A stretch of 64,000 nucleotides of DNA from an uncultured Alphaproteobacteria bacterium (GTDB lineage: Bacteria; Pseudomonadota; Alphaproteobacteria; HIMB59; GCA-002718135), in contig CACIBE010000003.1 of NCBI GenBank assembly GCA_902584805.1, positions 62,001-126,000 on the forward strand, written 5' to 3'. Made by a program: the position numbers and the translations under genes. The notes under the pieces are model-generated. The model was not told the origin of the DNA, did no database searches, and saw only the letters and a program-made list of their open reading frames with translations. Shown here one piece after another: positions 47,399 to 55,498 of the stretch (the first letter of the stretch is position 1; the number at the start of each line of letters is the position of its first letter).

Positions 47399-48004
47399 TT
47401 ACTTGGATAATTTAATTTTACTTTCAGTTTTGTTTATGAGTCTTTTAATGTTTTCTGTATGTTTAAGATAAATAATTAAAGTTAAATAAATAAAGAAAAT
47501 TAGAATATAAAAATTAAAATTAATAAAAATATAATATGCTGGAGCTACTAAAATTCCAATTAAAGATCCAAGAGAAGAGTATTTACTTACAAAAGCAGTA
47601 ACAAGCCATACTAATAAAAATAAAATTGCAATGTAAGGATTAAAACCAAATAAAAAGCCAATATACGTTGCCACTCCTTTTCCACCTTTAAATTTTAACC
47701 AAACAGGATAGATATGACCTAATATGGCAAAGTGGCAGATAAGTATTTTATTAATTAAAGAAATATCTTGAAAATACATTTGTAAAATAAGGAATGGAAG
47801 AAAGCCTTTAAAAATATCAAAACAAAGAACAATGAATGCTACAAATTTATTTCCTGCTCTTAAAACATTTGTTGCACCCACATTCCCAGAACCAACCTTT
47901 CTAATATCTCCCAAGCCAAATAATTTTGTAAAAATCAATGCAAAGGGTAATGATCCTATTACATAAAACAATATGATTAATGATAAATTACTTACTAAAG
48001 TCAT
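47399..48004 (-). CDS. plsY: Glycerol-3-phosphate acyltransferase PlsY
   Basis: PlsY transfers an acyl group from acyl-phosphate to glycerol 3-phosphate, starting phospholipid synthesis at the inner membrane. The 201-aa protein has several membrane segments and the three conserved motifs: DIRKVGSGNVGATNVLRAG, GHIYPVWLKFKGGKGVATYIG and the later TENIKRLINKTESK tail. It overlaps the pyrB 3' end by 17 bases. PlsY normally partners PlsX, which is not in the window. Confidence 0.95.
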   Translation of the reverse strand: MTLVSNLSLIILFYVIGSLPFALIFTKLFGLGDIRKVGSGNVGATNVLRAGNKFVAFIVLCFDIFKGFLPFLILQMYFQDISLINKILICHFAILGHIYPVWLKFKGGKGVATYIGFLFGFNPYIAILFLLVWLVTAFVSKYSSLGSLIGILVAPAYYIFINFNFYILIFFIYLTLIIYLKHTENIKRLINKTESKIKLSK

Positions 48005-49133
48005 CTCTGTTTTTAATAATTAAGTCTAAGCATGCCATTCGTACTGCAACACCCATAGCGACCTGTTCTTGTATTAAGCTCCTCGTTACGTCATCTGCAA
48101 GTTTCGAGTCTATTTCTACACCACGGTTCATTGGACCAGGATGCATAACGAAAGCATTTTTTTTAGCATATTTAAGTTTATTGTAATCTAATCCGTACTT
48201 TTTAAAATAAGTCTTTTGATTAGGCATAATTTTTCCAACTATTCTTTCTTTTTGAATACGTAACATCATAACAATATCACAATTTTGTAATCCCTTTTTC
48301 ATTTCCGTATAAACATTCACAGGTAGTTTTTCTAAACTTTTTGGTAACCATTCCTTCGGACCAATAACATTAATTTTTGCACCTAGCTTTGAGAGTATTA
48401 TTATGTTTGATCGCGCAACACGACTATGCAAAATATCCCCACATATAGCAATTTTTAATTTTGAAAAATTTTCAAATTTATTTTTTATAGTAAGTGCATC
48501 TAATAATGCTTGTGTGGGGTGCTCATGACTTCCATCACCAGCATTGATTACAGACGCATCCACTGTTTCTGAAATTTTTTTACTAATTCCTTCCTCTGGA
48601 TGTCTAACAATTAAAACGTCAGGATTCATTGAATTAATAGTAGTCATAGTATCGAGTAAGGTCTCACCTTTGTTAATAGAACTATCTTTTACCACTACAT
48701 TAATGAGATCTGCTCCTAGCCTTTTAGCAGCAACTTCAAAACTTGTTCTTGTTCTTGTTGAATCTTCAAAAAAAAGATTAAATATTGTTCTTCCTTCTAA
48801 AACATTAATTTTTTTAATTTTCCTTTTATTAAAAGTTATATATTTTTTAGATTCATCTAAGATGTGCTCAATTTCTTTCTTGGTTAAATCAGCTGTTTCT
48901 ACTAAATGAATTTTTTTAAAAATATTTTTACTTCTTTTTAATTTGATATTTGTTTTTGAAGAAATTGATGAATAATATTTTAAAGCTATTTTTTCTGCAT
49001 CTTTAAGAATTTTTGAACCTGTAGATGATCTGATTGCTTTTAATTTTGGCATTTTCACTTTCATTTGCCAATATTTTGAATTTTCTCTTTTATATAATTT
49101 TATATGTCCTGATTTAAGTAGCTTTGAATTCAT
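47988..49133 (-). CDS. pyrB: Aspartate carbamoyltransferase with integrase-like N-terminal extension
   Basis: The core (from about residue 75) is a complete aspartate carbamoyltransferase, which makes carbamoyl aspartate in pyrimidine synthesis. It has FFEDSTRTRTSFEVAAKRLG (carbamoyl phosphate site), VKDSSINKGETLLDT, INAGDGSHEHPTQALLDA and FVMHPGPMNRGVEID. The protein is 381 aa against about 310 normally. The extra N-terminus (about residues 9-57) resembles the N-terminal DNA-binding region of tyrosine recombinases. From residue 28 to the STRTR motif there is no ATG, GTG or TTG codon, so at least part of it must be translated. I chose the ATG at 49133; a TTG at 49142 is possible. Confidence 0.93.
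   Translation of the reverse strand: MNSKLLKSGHIKLYKRENSKYWQMKVKMPKLKAIRSSTGSKILKDAEKIALKYYSSISSKTNIKLKRSKNIFKKIHLVETADLTKKEIEHILDESKKYITFNKRKIKKINVLEGRTIFNLFFEDSTRTRTSFEVAAKRLGADLINVVVKDSSINKGETLLDTMTTINSMNPDVLIVRHPEEGISKKISETVDASVINAGDGSHEHPTQALLDALTIKNKFENFSKLKIAICGDILHSRVARSNIIILSKLGAKINVIGPKEWLPKSLEKLPVNVYTEMKKGLQNCDIVMMLRIQKERIVGKIMPNQKTYFKKYGLDYNKLKYAKKNAFVMHPGPMNRGVEIDSKLADDVTRSLIQEQVAMGVAVRMACLDLIIKNRDDFSK
48963..49109 (-). other. Integrase N-terminal-like segment fused in frame to pyrB
   Basis: Residues 9-57 of the pyrB product read GHIKLYKRENSKYWQMKVKM followed by an Arg-Ser-Ser-Thr-Gly and a KDAEKIALKYY element. That is the layout of the small arm-type-binding N-terminal domain of phage-type tyrosine recombinases: Tyr-Lys-Arg, Trp, a basic strand, Arg-x-Ser-Thr-Gly, then Lys-x-Ala-Glu-x-x-Ala. 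No SAM-like or catalytic recombinase domain follows, so this is a fragment captured by, or fused to, pyrB. Basis is pattern recognition only. Confidence 0.65.
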
Positions 49134-49162
49134 ATGTGTCAATAATGTGTAAGTATGTGTAA
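49134..49162 (-). repeat. Three direct repeats upstream of pyrB
   Basis: On the minus strand, TTACACAT (49162-49155), TTACACAT (49152-49145) and TGACACAT (49141-49134) stand in a row with periods of 10 and 11 bases, ending right at the pyrB ATG. The phasing puts all copies on one face of the helix. They may bind a regulator, or be relics of recombinase arm-type sites, given the integrase-like N-terminus they precede. They also overlap any pyrB promoter. Confidence 0.6.
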
Positions 49163-49171
49163 ACTAATTTA

Positions 49172-49630
49172 TTAATTATTTCTATATCTATCTAAATATC
49201 CTTGTAAGATATAAGCAGCCGATTGTTGATCAAGTTTACTTTTTATCTTTGTTTTACTTAAATCAGCTTTTCTCATTTCTTTAAAGATTACATCTGATGA
49301 AAATCTTTCATCCCAAAGAGTCGTAGGTTTCTTAAAAAAGGTTTGAAGATTAATATTAAAATCTCTTACTAATTGGCTTTGTTTGTTTTCACTATTATCC
49401 AGGCTAATCGGCAGACCAAGAATAAATCCACCAATTTCATACTCTTTCAAAATATCTTTCATTATAATTAAATCTTTATTGGTTCCTTTTCTTTGGATAA
49501 TTGAAAGAGGTGTAGCAATTATTTTTGATCTATCGCTTACTGCAACACCAATCGTTTTGGTTCCTAGGTCTAGACCTACAAGTATTTGTGATGTATTAAG
49601 GCCATCGATTAAATTATTTTGATCATTCAT
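49172..49630 (-). CDS. ruvX: YqgF/RuvX-family Holliday junction resolvase-like nuclease
   Basis: The 152-aa product has the RNase H-like N-terminus ILVGLDLGTKTIGVAVSDRS. GFILGLPISLDNSENKQSQLVRDF, TTLWDERFSSDVIFKEMRK and the final DQQSAAYILQGYL follow, all family-defining. It is linked to 16S rRNA 5' end maturation and proposed as a Holliday junction resolvase. I start at the ATG at 49630; an earlier in-frame ATG at 49669 would overlap the divergent gatC. It lies 38 bases upstream of pyrB on the same strand. Confidence 0.92.
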   Translation of the reverse strand: MNDQNNLIDGLNTSQILVGLDLGTKTIGVAVSDRSKIIATPLSIIQRKGTNKDLIIMKDILKEYEIGGFILGLPISLDNSENKQSQLVRDFNINLQTFFKKPTTLWDERFSSDVIFKEMRKADLSKTKIKSKLDQQSAAYILQGYLDRYRNN

Positions 49631-49647
49631 ATAATGGAGCTCATAAA

Positions 49648-49935
49648 TTGAAGATTGATAAAAATACAATAAATAAAATTGCCCGTCTATCTAGAATAAA
49701 GTTAGATGATAAAGAATCTGAAGATTATATTAAGGATCTTAATTCCATTTTAGACTGGGTTGAGCAACTAAATGAAGTAAATACTGAAAATGTAGAACCA
49801 TTAAGCAACATATCATCATCAATTTTACCTAAAAGAGAAGACGTATCTAAAGATACTAATTCAAGTGAGGAAATTCTTGAAAATGCCCCTGATAAACTTG
49901 AAGGATTTTTTGCTGTACCAAAGGTGGTAGAATAA
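49648..49935 (+). CDS. gatC: Asp/Glu-tRNA amidotransferase subunit C
   Basis: GatC is the small subunit that helps assemble GatCAB, which amidates Glu-tRNA-Gln (and Asp-tRNA-Asn). The 95-aa protein has the family opening DKNTINKIARLSRIKLDDKE, a DLNSILDWVEQLNEVNTENVEPLSN stretch, and a C-terminal GFFAVPKVVE ending. It starts with TTG only 17 bases from the divergent ruvX start, so promoters for the two must overlap. Its stop shares a base with the gatA ATG. Confidence 0.95.
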   Translation: MKIDKNTINKIARLSRIKLDDKESEDYIKDLNSILDWVEQLNEVNTENVEPLSNISSSILPKREDVSKDTNSSEEILENAPDKLEGFFAVPKVVE

Positions 49936-51359
49936 TGTCTAAATCATCTTTGAAGCAAACGTTAAAAGATCTCGATACAAAAAAAATATCAATAAGAGAA
50001 TTAAATCAGGATTATTTAAAAAGAATTAAAGAAAATGAAAACTTAAATGTTTTTATTCATTTTAGTGAAGATAATGTTTTAAAGCAGATAGATAATTTAG
50101 AGAATGATAATTCAGCAAAAAAATTAAAAGGTATTCCAATTGCAATCAAGGATCTATTTTGTACTAAAAGTATGCCTACAACCGCAGCTTCAAAGATTTT
50201 AGAAAATTTTAATCCAACTTATGAATCATTTGTTACTCAAAAATTATTAGATGAAGGATCTATTTTTGTTGGTAAAACAAATTTAGATGAGTTTGCTATG
50301 GGCTCAGCTACTAATACAAGTTTTTTTGGAAATACAATTAATCCCCTATCAAAAGAGAATAAGCCTTTAGCTCCTGGCGGATCTTCTGGTGGTTCCGCAG
50401 CCGCAGTTGCTGCAGATTTATGTTTAGGTGCAACTGGAACAGATACAGGCGGATCAATAAGACAGCCAGCTAGTTTTTGTGGTGTTGTTGGTATCAAACC
50501 AACATATGGTTTATGTTCACGATGGGGTATAGCTGCATTTGCATCTAGTTTGGATCAAGCAGGAATTTTTTCTCATAATGTTGAAGATGCATCAATATTA
50601 TTACAATCAATAGTTGGGTTTGATCAAAGAGATAGTACAAGTGCTAAAGTAGATATTCCAAATTATTTTGAAAATTTAGATGATGATCTAAATGGGAAAA
50701 CTGTTGGTATACCAAAGGAGTATTCTATTGATGGTACACCAATGGAAATAAGTCAGATATGGGAAGATGCTATCAAGGTTTTAGAAAAAAAAGGTGTTAA
50801 AATTAAAAATATTTCACTTCCTCATACTAAATATGCACTTCCTACTTATTATATAATTGCTCCTGCTGAAGCTTCCTCAAATTTAGCTCGTTATGATGGA
50901 GTAAAATATGGTTTTAGATCGGAAGAAATTGATTCTCTTGATGAAATGTATGAAAATACAAGAGCTCAAGGTTTTGGAAGAGAAGTAAAAAGAAGAATTT
51001 TAATAGGAACATACGTATTATCTGCAGGCTATTATGATGCATATTATCTTAAGGCACAAAAAGTAAGAAAATTAATAGCCGATGATTTTAATAAAGCTTT
51101 TAAAGAGTGTGATTTTATAGTTACTCCTACTGCACCAAGTGCTGCATTTCCCTTAAATGAAAAACAAAATGATCCTATAAAAATGTATTTAAATGATGTG
51201 TTTACGGTTCCTGCTTCTTTAGCTGGCCTACCAGGTATTTCCATTCCTTTTGGGAAAGATAAAAATAATTTACCACTAGGTATTCAAATATTAGGAAAAC
51301 ACTTTGATGAACAACAAGTTTTTAATGCTGCTGTATCTCTAGAAAGATCATATGAATAA
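49935..51359 (+). CDS. gatA: Glutamyl-tRNA(Gln) amidotransferase subunit A
   Basis: GatA is the glutaminase subunit and an amidase-signature enzyme. The 474-aa product has the catalytic Lys in [13 protein letters not shown] and the Ser-cisSer pair in [20 protein letters not shown] followed by [33 protein letters not shown] comes next. It lies in a gatC-gatA-gatB operon with overlaps of 1 and 8 bases. The presence of GatCAB suggests this organism lacks a glutaminyl-tRNA synthetase, as most Alphaproteobacteria do. Confidence 0.97.
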   Translation: MSKSSLKQTLKDLDTKKISIRELNQDYLKRIKENENLNVFIHFSEDNVLKQIDNLENDNSAKKLKGIPIAIKDLFCTKSMPTTAASKILENFNPTYESFVTQKLLDEGSIFVGKTNLDEFAMGSATNTSFFGNTINPLSKENKPLAPGGSSGGSAAAVAADLCLGATGTDTGGSIRQPASFCGVVGIKPTYGLCSRWGIAAFASSLDQAGIFSHNVEDASILLQSIVGFDQRDSTSAKVDIPNYFENLDDDLNGKTVGIPKEYSIDGTPMEISQIWEDAIKVLEKKGVKIKNISLPHTKYALPTYYIIAPAEASSNLARYDGVKYGFRSEEIDSLDEMYENTRAQGFGREVKRRILIGTYVLSAGYYDAYYLKAQKVRKLIADDFNKAFKECDFIVTPTAPSAAFPLNEKQNDPIKMYLNDVFTVPASLAGLPGISIPFGKDKNNLPLGIQILGKHFDEQQVFNAAVSLERSYE

Positions 51360-52827
51360 TTTAATAAAAGGTGAAAAGCATGATTGGGAGATGGTAATTG
51401 GTCTTGAAATACATGCTCAAGTAAAATCAAATTCTAAATTATTTTCTTCATCATCAACAAAATTTGGCTCATCACCAAATAGTCAAGTATCTTTAGTCGA
51501 TGCTGCTATGCCAGGAATGTTGCCTGTTATTAATAAGTATTGCGTGGAGCAGGCAATAAAAACTGGAGTCGGTTTAAATGCTAAAATTAATAATTATTCT
51601 GTCTTTGATCGAAAAAATTACTTTTATGCTGATCTTCCACAAGGATATCAAATTAGTCAGTATAAATATCCAATCGTTGGAGAAGGAAAAGTTACAATTG
51701 ATTTTAAAGACGGAACATCAAAAGATATTAGAATTGTAAGATTACATTTAGAACAAGATGCTGGTAAAAGTTTACACGATCAAAATCCTTCAAAAACATA
51801 TGTAGATCTTAATAGATCTGGTGTTGCTTTAATGGAAATTGTTAGTGAGCCTGACATTAGAACGCCTGATGAAGCTGGAATGTATATATCCAAAATCAGA
51901 TCAATTTTAATGTATTTAGATACATGTGATGGAAATATGCAAGAGGGCTCTTTAAGAGCAGATGTAAATATTTCAGTAAGAAAACCTGGAGATGAATATG
52001 GAACTCGATGTGAAATTAAAAACTTAAACTCTATAAAGTTTATTAAGCAGGCTATTAATTATGAAGCAAAAAGACAAATAGAAATATTGGAGTCTGGTGG
52101 TACTATTGAGCAAAACACAATGCTCTTTAATACATCTACTGGCAAAACTAGACCCATGAGAAATAAAGAAGAAGCTCATGACTATAGATACTTTCCTGAT
52201 CCAGATTTATTACCACTAGAAATTTCTAAAGAAGAAATAGGAAAAATTAAATCATCAATACCAGAGCTTCCAGATGAGCTTAAGAATAAATTTATTGAGA
52301 CTTATGAATTGTCTAATTATGATGCCTCCGTATTAACTGCAGAGAAACAAACATCTGATTATTTTAATGAAACAATTAATTCAGATCCAGAATTAAAAAA
52401 TCATGCGAAAATAGTTGTAAATTGGATTACTTCTGAATTGTTCTCATTATTAAACAAAAATAATCAAGATTTAAATAACTCTCCAGTATCACCTGAAAAC
52501 TTAGGACAACTTATAAAGTTAATTTCTACAAATGAAATTTCTGGCAAAATTGCAAAAGATGTATTGGAAGATATGTTTTCTTCAGGAAAAACAGCTAGAC
52601 AAATTGTAGATGAAAAGGGTTTGCAACAAGTTACAGATCAAGGTGAAATAGCAAAAGTTATTGATGAGGTCATTGCAGAAAATACAAAAATGGTCGAACA
52701 GTATCTGGCTGGTAAAGATAAGCTATTAGGTTTCTTTGTTGGCCAAGCTATGAAATTAACTAAAGGAAAAGCTAATCCAAAAATGTTAAATGATATTTTA
52801 AAGCAAAAATTAAATAAAAAAAATTAA
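51352..52827 (+). CDS. gatB: Asp/Glu-tRNA(Asn/Gln) amidotransferase subunit B
   Basis: GatB activates the misacylated tRNA by ATP-dependent phosphorylation before amidation. The 491-aa product has [75 protein letters not shown], and a [11 protein letters not shown]-like segment [13 protein letters not shown]. The C-terminal YqeY-like tail domain ends in [20 protein letters not shown]. It overlaps gatA by 8 bases and the convergent small membrane gene by 18. Confidence 0.97.
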   Translation: MNNLIKGEKHDWEMVIGLEIHAQVKSNSKLFSSSSTKFGSSPNSQVSLVDAAMPGMLPVINKYCVEQAIKTGVGLNAKINNYSVFDRKNYFYADLPQGYQISQYKYPIVGEGKVTIDFKDGTSKDIRIVRLHLEQDAGKSLHDQNPSKTYVDLNRSGVALMEIVSEPDIRTPDEAGMYISKIRSILMYLDTCDGNMQEGSLRADVNISVRKPGDEYGTRCEIKNLNSIKFIKQAINYEAKRQIEILESGGTIEQNTMLFNTSTGKTRPMRNKEEAHDYRYFPDPDLLPLEISKEEIGKIKSSIPELPDELKNKFIETYELSNYDASVLTAEKQTSDYFNETINSDPELKNHAKIVVNWITSELFSLLNKNNQDLNNSPVSPENLGQLIKLISTNEISGKIAKDVLEDMFSSGKTARQIVDEKGLQQVTDQGEIAKVIDEVIAENTKMVEQYLAGKDKLLGFFVGQAMKLTKGKANPKMLNDILKQKLNKKN

Positions 52828-53154
52828 ACGTAAAGAATAGCATCTATAAGCAACAATTATAAATGTTAAAACTATCCAAATAATACTTCCTTTATAATTT
52901 TCTGCAGCTCTCCAAATTCCAATAGAAATAAATATTGTCCAAATAAAAATAAAAATTTTTGAGATTAAAGCAAGATTGGTAAAATCTAAAAATGGTATTT
53001 GGGAAACAGAGCTGTTTGTATTAAAAAAATAAATTTCAAGATTAAATATAATCAGCAAAACAATACCATTTAATAGTTCACCAACTAACCAATAGGATTT
53101 CCAGAGTTTTATTTTTCCTTCAAAAAAATCTTTCATTATATTTGTGTTAGTCAT
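52810..53154 (-). CDS. Small membrane protein of unknown function (114 aa)
   Basis: I do not recognise a family. The 114-aa protein has a charged N-terminus ([21 protein letters not shown]). About three membrane segments follow (around residues 23-42, 58-80 and 90-112), with [13 protein letters not shown] between the last two. The first ATG could instead be the Met at residue 7. It is convergent with gatB, overlapping it by 18 bases. It is separated from the DUF4198 gene by 62 bases on the same strand, so co-transcription with that gene is possible but not shown. Confidence 0.7.
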   Translation of the reverse strand: MTNTNIMKDFFEGKIKLWKSYWLVGELLNGIVLLIIFNLEIYFFNTNSSVSQIPFLDFTNLALISKIFIFIWTIFISIGIWRAAENYKGSIIWIVLTFIIVAYRCYSLRLIFFI

Positions 53155-53216
53155 TTTTATTTATTTTAATATTATAATTGTTCATAAAATTTTAATAGTA
53201 ATTCAGCACACTTAAA

Positions 53217-54029
53217 TCATTTATTTGGAGTTTTTAATGTATAAGAAGTCCACAAAGAATGCCATTTAGCATAATTATCTTTTTTCTTATTACTTCCTTC
53301 AATTATAACAACACTTTCAATTAGATATTTTGTGTTTTCTTTAAATAAGTAATCAAAATGTCCAAACTCGTTTGTTCTAAGATATTCTTTTTTAAAATAA
53401 CCATTATATAGACTCATAATAGAAACCTTATGATTAGGCAGTATTTTATTTTTATATTCTAATTGAATTCTCTTACTTTCATTTAAATTTTTAATAGGAT
53501 TGTCTAAAAAAATTAATTCAAAGTCCATATTTGTGTCGATATCTTTACCATCAAAATTTTCCACACTAATTAATGACTTTGCATATCTTTTATAACTTTC
53601 AAAAAAATTTTCTGGATATTTATTTTCTTTATGTTTTTGCGCTAAATTTGGATATCCTTTCTCTCTTGTGAATATTTCAAATTTTACTAATTTTTCATAT
53701 TCAACATATTTAGTAACTGATTCAATTTGTATTACATTTAATCCTTTGAACGTTTTTTTAATATTAAGAGCTGGAATATCGCCTAATCTTCCTTTAATTT
53801 TTAATTTATTATCTTCAGCATGTAGGAATGCAATTTTAAAATATTCTTTTGTAAATGGTATTGGTGATCCTTCAAAATTTTCTCCAATAAATATATTCGC
53901 CACAGCTTTTTCATTATTTGATAAGTGATAATTTTTTGGATCAATCCAAAATTCATGACATAAAGAGATCTTTGTTATTGAAGTTAAGAAAATAATAAAT
54001 ATTAATCTTTTTAAAGTAAATTTCATCAT
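53217..54029 (-). CDS. Periplasmic DUF4198-type protein (candidate metal-uptake accessory)
   Basis: The 270-aa protein has a signal peptide (KFTLKRLIFIIFLTSITKISLC). The next residues HEFWIDPKNYHLSNNEKAVANIFIGENFEGSPIPF match the DUF4198 (NikM-like) opening, in which His-Glu-Phe-Trp sits at the mature N-terminus. The rest is beta-rich with a short Tyr-Glu-Ser region near the C-terminus. DUF4198 proteins often occur next to nickel/cobalt transport genes. Here the neighbour is a HupE/UreJ-type permease read divergently, with the start codons overlapping. A second Met three bases in (54026) is an equal start choice. Confidence 0.8.
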   Translation of the reverse strand: MMKFTLKRLIFIIFLTSITKISLCHEFWIDPKNYHLSNNEKAVANIFIGENFEGSPIPFTKEYFKIAFLHAEDNKLKIKGRLGDIPALNIKKTFKGLNVIQIESVTKYVEYEKLVKFEIFTREKGYPNLAQKHKENKYPENFFESYKRYAKSLISVENFDGKDIDTNMDFELIFLDNPIKNLNESKRIQLEYKNKILPNHKVSIMSLYNGYFKKEYLRTNEFGHFDYLFKENTKYLIESVVIIEGSNKKKDNYAKWHSLWTSYTLKTPNK

Positions 54030-55185
54030 GTTCTCTTATATAAAAATTATAAAGTTATATCTATTTTTAATTCTAGCATGTTTTTTAAATTTATTTTCAA
54101 CATCTTCTATTAGTCATGAAATAAAGCCATCTATTGCAGATTTTACGTATGATGAAAGTTATTTGAATTTCAAAATAAGATTAAACGCTGAATTGATATT
54201 ATCTAATATTGATGCATCTATTGTTTCTAATACCGACTCTTCATCACTAAGTGAAATTTATGATAAATTTAGAATTTTAAGCAAAAAAGACCTTGAGGAA
54301 ATGTTTCAAAATTCTTGGAGTGAAATAAGTTCTAATATTGATATTAAAATTAATAATGAAACAAAGAAAATAAATTTAATTAAAACTGAAGTTGAAGATA
54401 TAAATAATTTTGAAATAAGTAGAGATACGCATGTTTATTTTAGAGTTTTTTTGGATGAAAATTCTGAACAATTTACATTTAAATGGGTTAAAAATTACGG
54501 CCCAATTATTTTAAGAGAGAATAATAATAACAAATTAGAAGATGAATTAGTTACAGAATATTTGCAATCTGGAATTGAATCAAGTCAATTTTTATTTAAG
54601 GAAAATAATTTTAGTAAAACATTTAATAGCTTCGTAAAATTTTTTGTATTAGGAATTCAACATATAATTCCAAAAGGATTAGATCATATTTTATTCATAT
54701 TTGGACTTTTTTTATTTTCATCATCTTTAAAAAAATTAATTTCTCAAATAACTATCTTTACTATTGCTCATTCAATCACCCTTATATTTGTTTCTTTATC
54801 TTTAATGAGAATCAGTCCTCAAATTGTTGAACCTATCATCGCACTCTCCATAGTTTATATAGGATTAGAAAATATTTTTAAAAAATATATAAAAGAATAT
54901 TTAAGATATGTTGTAATTTTGTTTTTTGGATTACTTCATGGTTTAGGATTTGCATTAGTTTTGAGTGATATAGGTTATAGGAGTACGGACTTATTTATAA
55001 ATCTTGTATCTTTTAATATTGGTATTGAAGTAGCGCAAATATCTATAGTATTGGTTTTATATCTGTTGATTGCTTTAAATTTTGCAAAAAATAAAAATTA
55101 CAGAATCTTATTTCAAGTGCCATCATCATTATTAATATCTAGTGTTGGGTTGTATTGGTTTTTTGAAAGAATTAATTTTTTTTAA
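54028..55185 (+). CDS. HupE/UreJ-type membrane protein (candidate metal permease)
   Basis: The 385-aa protein has a signal peptide ending near residue 29, then a HEIKPSIADFTYDE periplasmic opening and about 170 soluble residues. A membrane region of roughly six segments (from about residue 200) follows. The membrane part has the HupE/UreJ_2 motifs: QHIIPKGLDHILFIFGLFLF, ITIFTIAHSITLIF, FGLLHGLGFAL and FNIGIEVAQIS. Family members are tied to nickel or cobalt uptake. No hydrogenase or urease genes are present in this window. The ATG overlaps the start codon of the divergent DUF4198 gene by two bases. Confidence 0.85.
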   Translation: MFSYIKIIKLYLFLILACFLNLFSTSSISHEIKPSIADFTYDESYLNFKIRLNAELILSNIDASIVSNTDSSSLSEIYDKFRILSKKDLEEMFQNSWSEISSNIDIKINNETKKINLIKTEVEDINNFEISRDTHVYFRVFLDENSEQFTFKWVKNYGPIILRENNNNKLEDELVTEYLQSGIESSQFLFKENNFSKTFNSFVKFFVLGIQHIIPKGLDHILFIFGLFLFSSSLKKLISQITIFTIAHSITLIFVSLSLMRISPQIVEPIIALSIVYIGLENIFKKYIKEYLRYVVILFFGLLHGLGFALVLSDIGYRSTDLFINLVSFNIGIEVAQISIVLVLYLLIALNFAKNKNYRILFQVPSSLLISSVGLYWFFERINFF

Positions 55186-55400
55186 TAATAATTGATCAAT
55201 CTAAATCAGCAAAATACCTTTAATCTAATAAATGACTTTGGAGCACAATTGGAGCAGTAAAAGTTTAATTTTATTATATTCTTCCCACTTTTCTCATGTT
55301 ATAAAACTTAATTAAATAGTGAAATTAAACTTAAGTTTTTCTTAGTATAGCTAGGTAAATGGATCTATAAGGAAAAATATTACAACATGAATAAAATAAA
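55186..55400. other. Longest gene-free spacer; phased and inverted repeats upstream of tRNA-Ser
   Basis: No coding region is seen here. It holds an 8-bp direct repeat TTGGAGCA at 55238-55245 and 55249-55256 (period 11). It also holds an 11-bp inverted repeat, AAGTTTAATTT (55261-55271) with AAATTAAACTT (55322-55332), around a 50-base loop. A promoter for the tRNA and dapA should lie here, but I find no consensus hexamer pair I would defend. Confidence 0.5.
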
Positions 55401-55492
55401 GGAGAGATGGGTGAGTGGCTTAAACCACAGGTTTGCTAAACCTGCGAAGGAAGTAATTCCTTCCGAGGGTTCGAATCCCTCTCTCTCCGCCA
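55401..55492 (+). tRNA. tRNA-Ser (anticodon GCT), CCA encoded
   Basis: The acceptor arm GGAGAGA pairs with TCTCTCC, followed by discriminator G and an encoded CCA (55490-55492). The anticodon arm CAGGTTTGCTAAACCTG gives a TTGCTAA loop with anticodon GCT, reading AGC/AGU serine codons. A long variable arm (GGAAGTAATTCCTTCC region) marks a class II tRNA, and the T arm is GAGGGTTCGAATCCCTC. dapA starts 6 bases after the CCA. Confidence 0.97.
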
Positions 55493-55498
55493 CATAAG

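Noticed and set aside
55261-55332. Intrinsic terminator after the HupE-like gene
   Set aside because: The inverted repeat is A/T only with a 50-base loop and is not followed by a clear U tract after a GC stem, so I list it only as a repeat.
55401-55492. Integration site for a mobile element at tRNA-Ser
   Set aside because: No integrase lies next to it and I see no second copy of the tRNA 3' end in the window; the integrase-like PyrB segment is more than 6 kb away.
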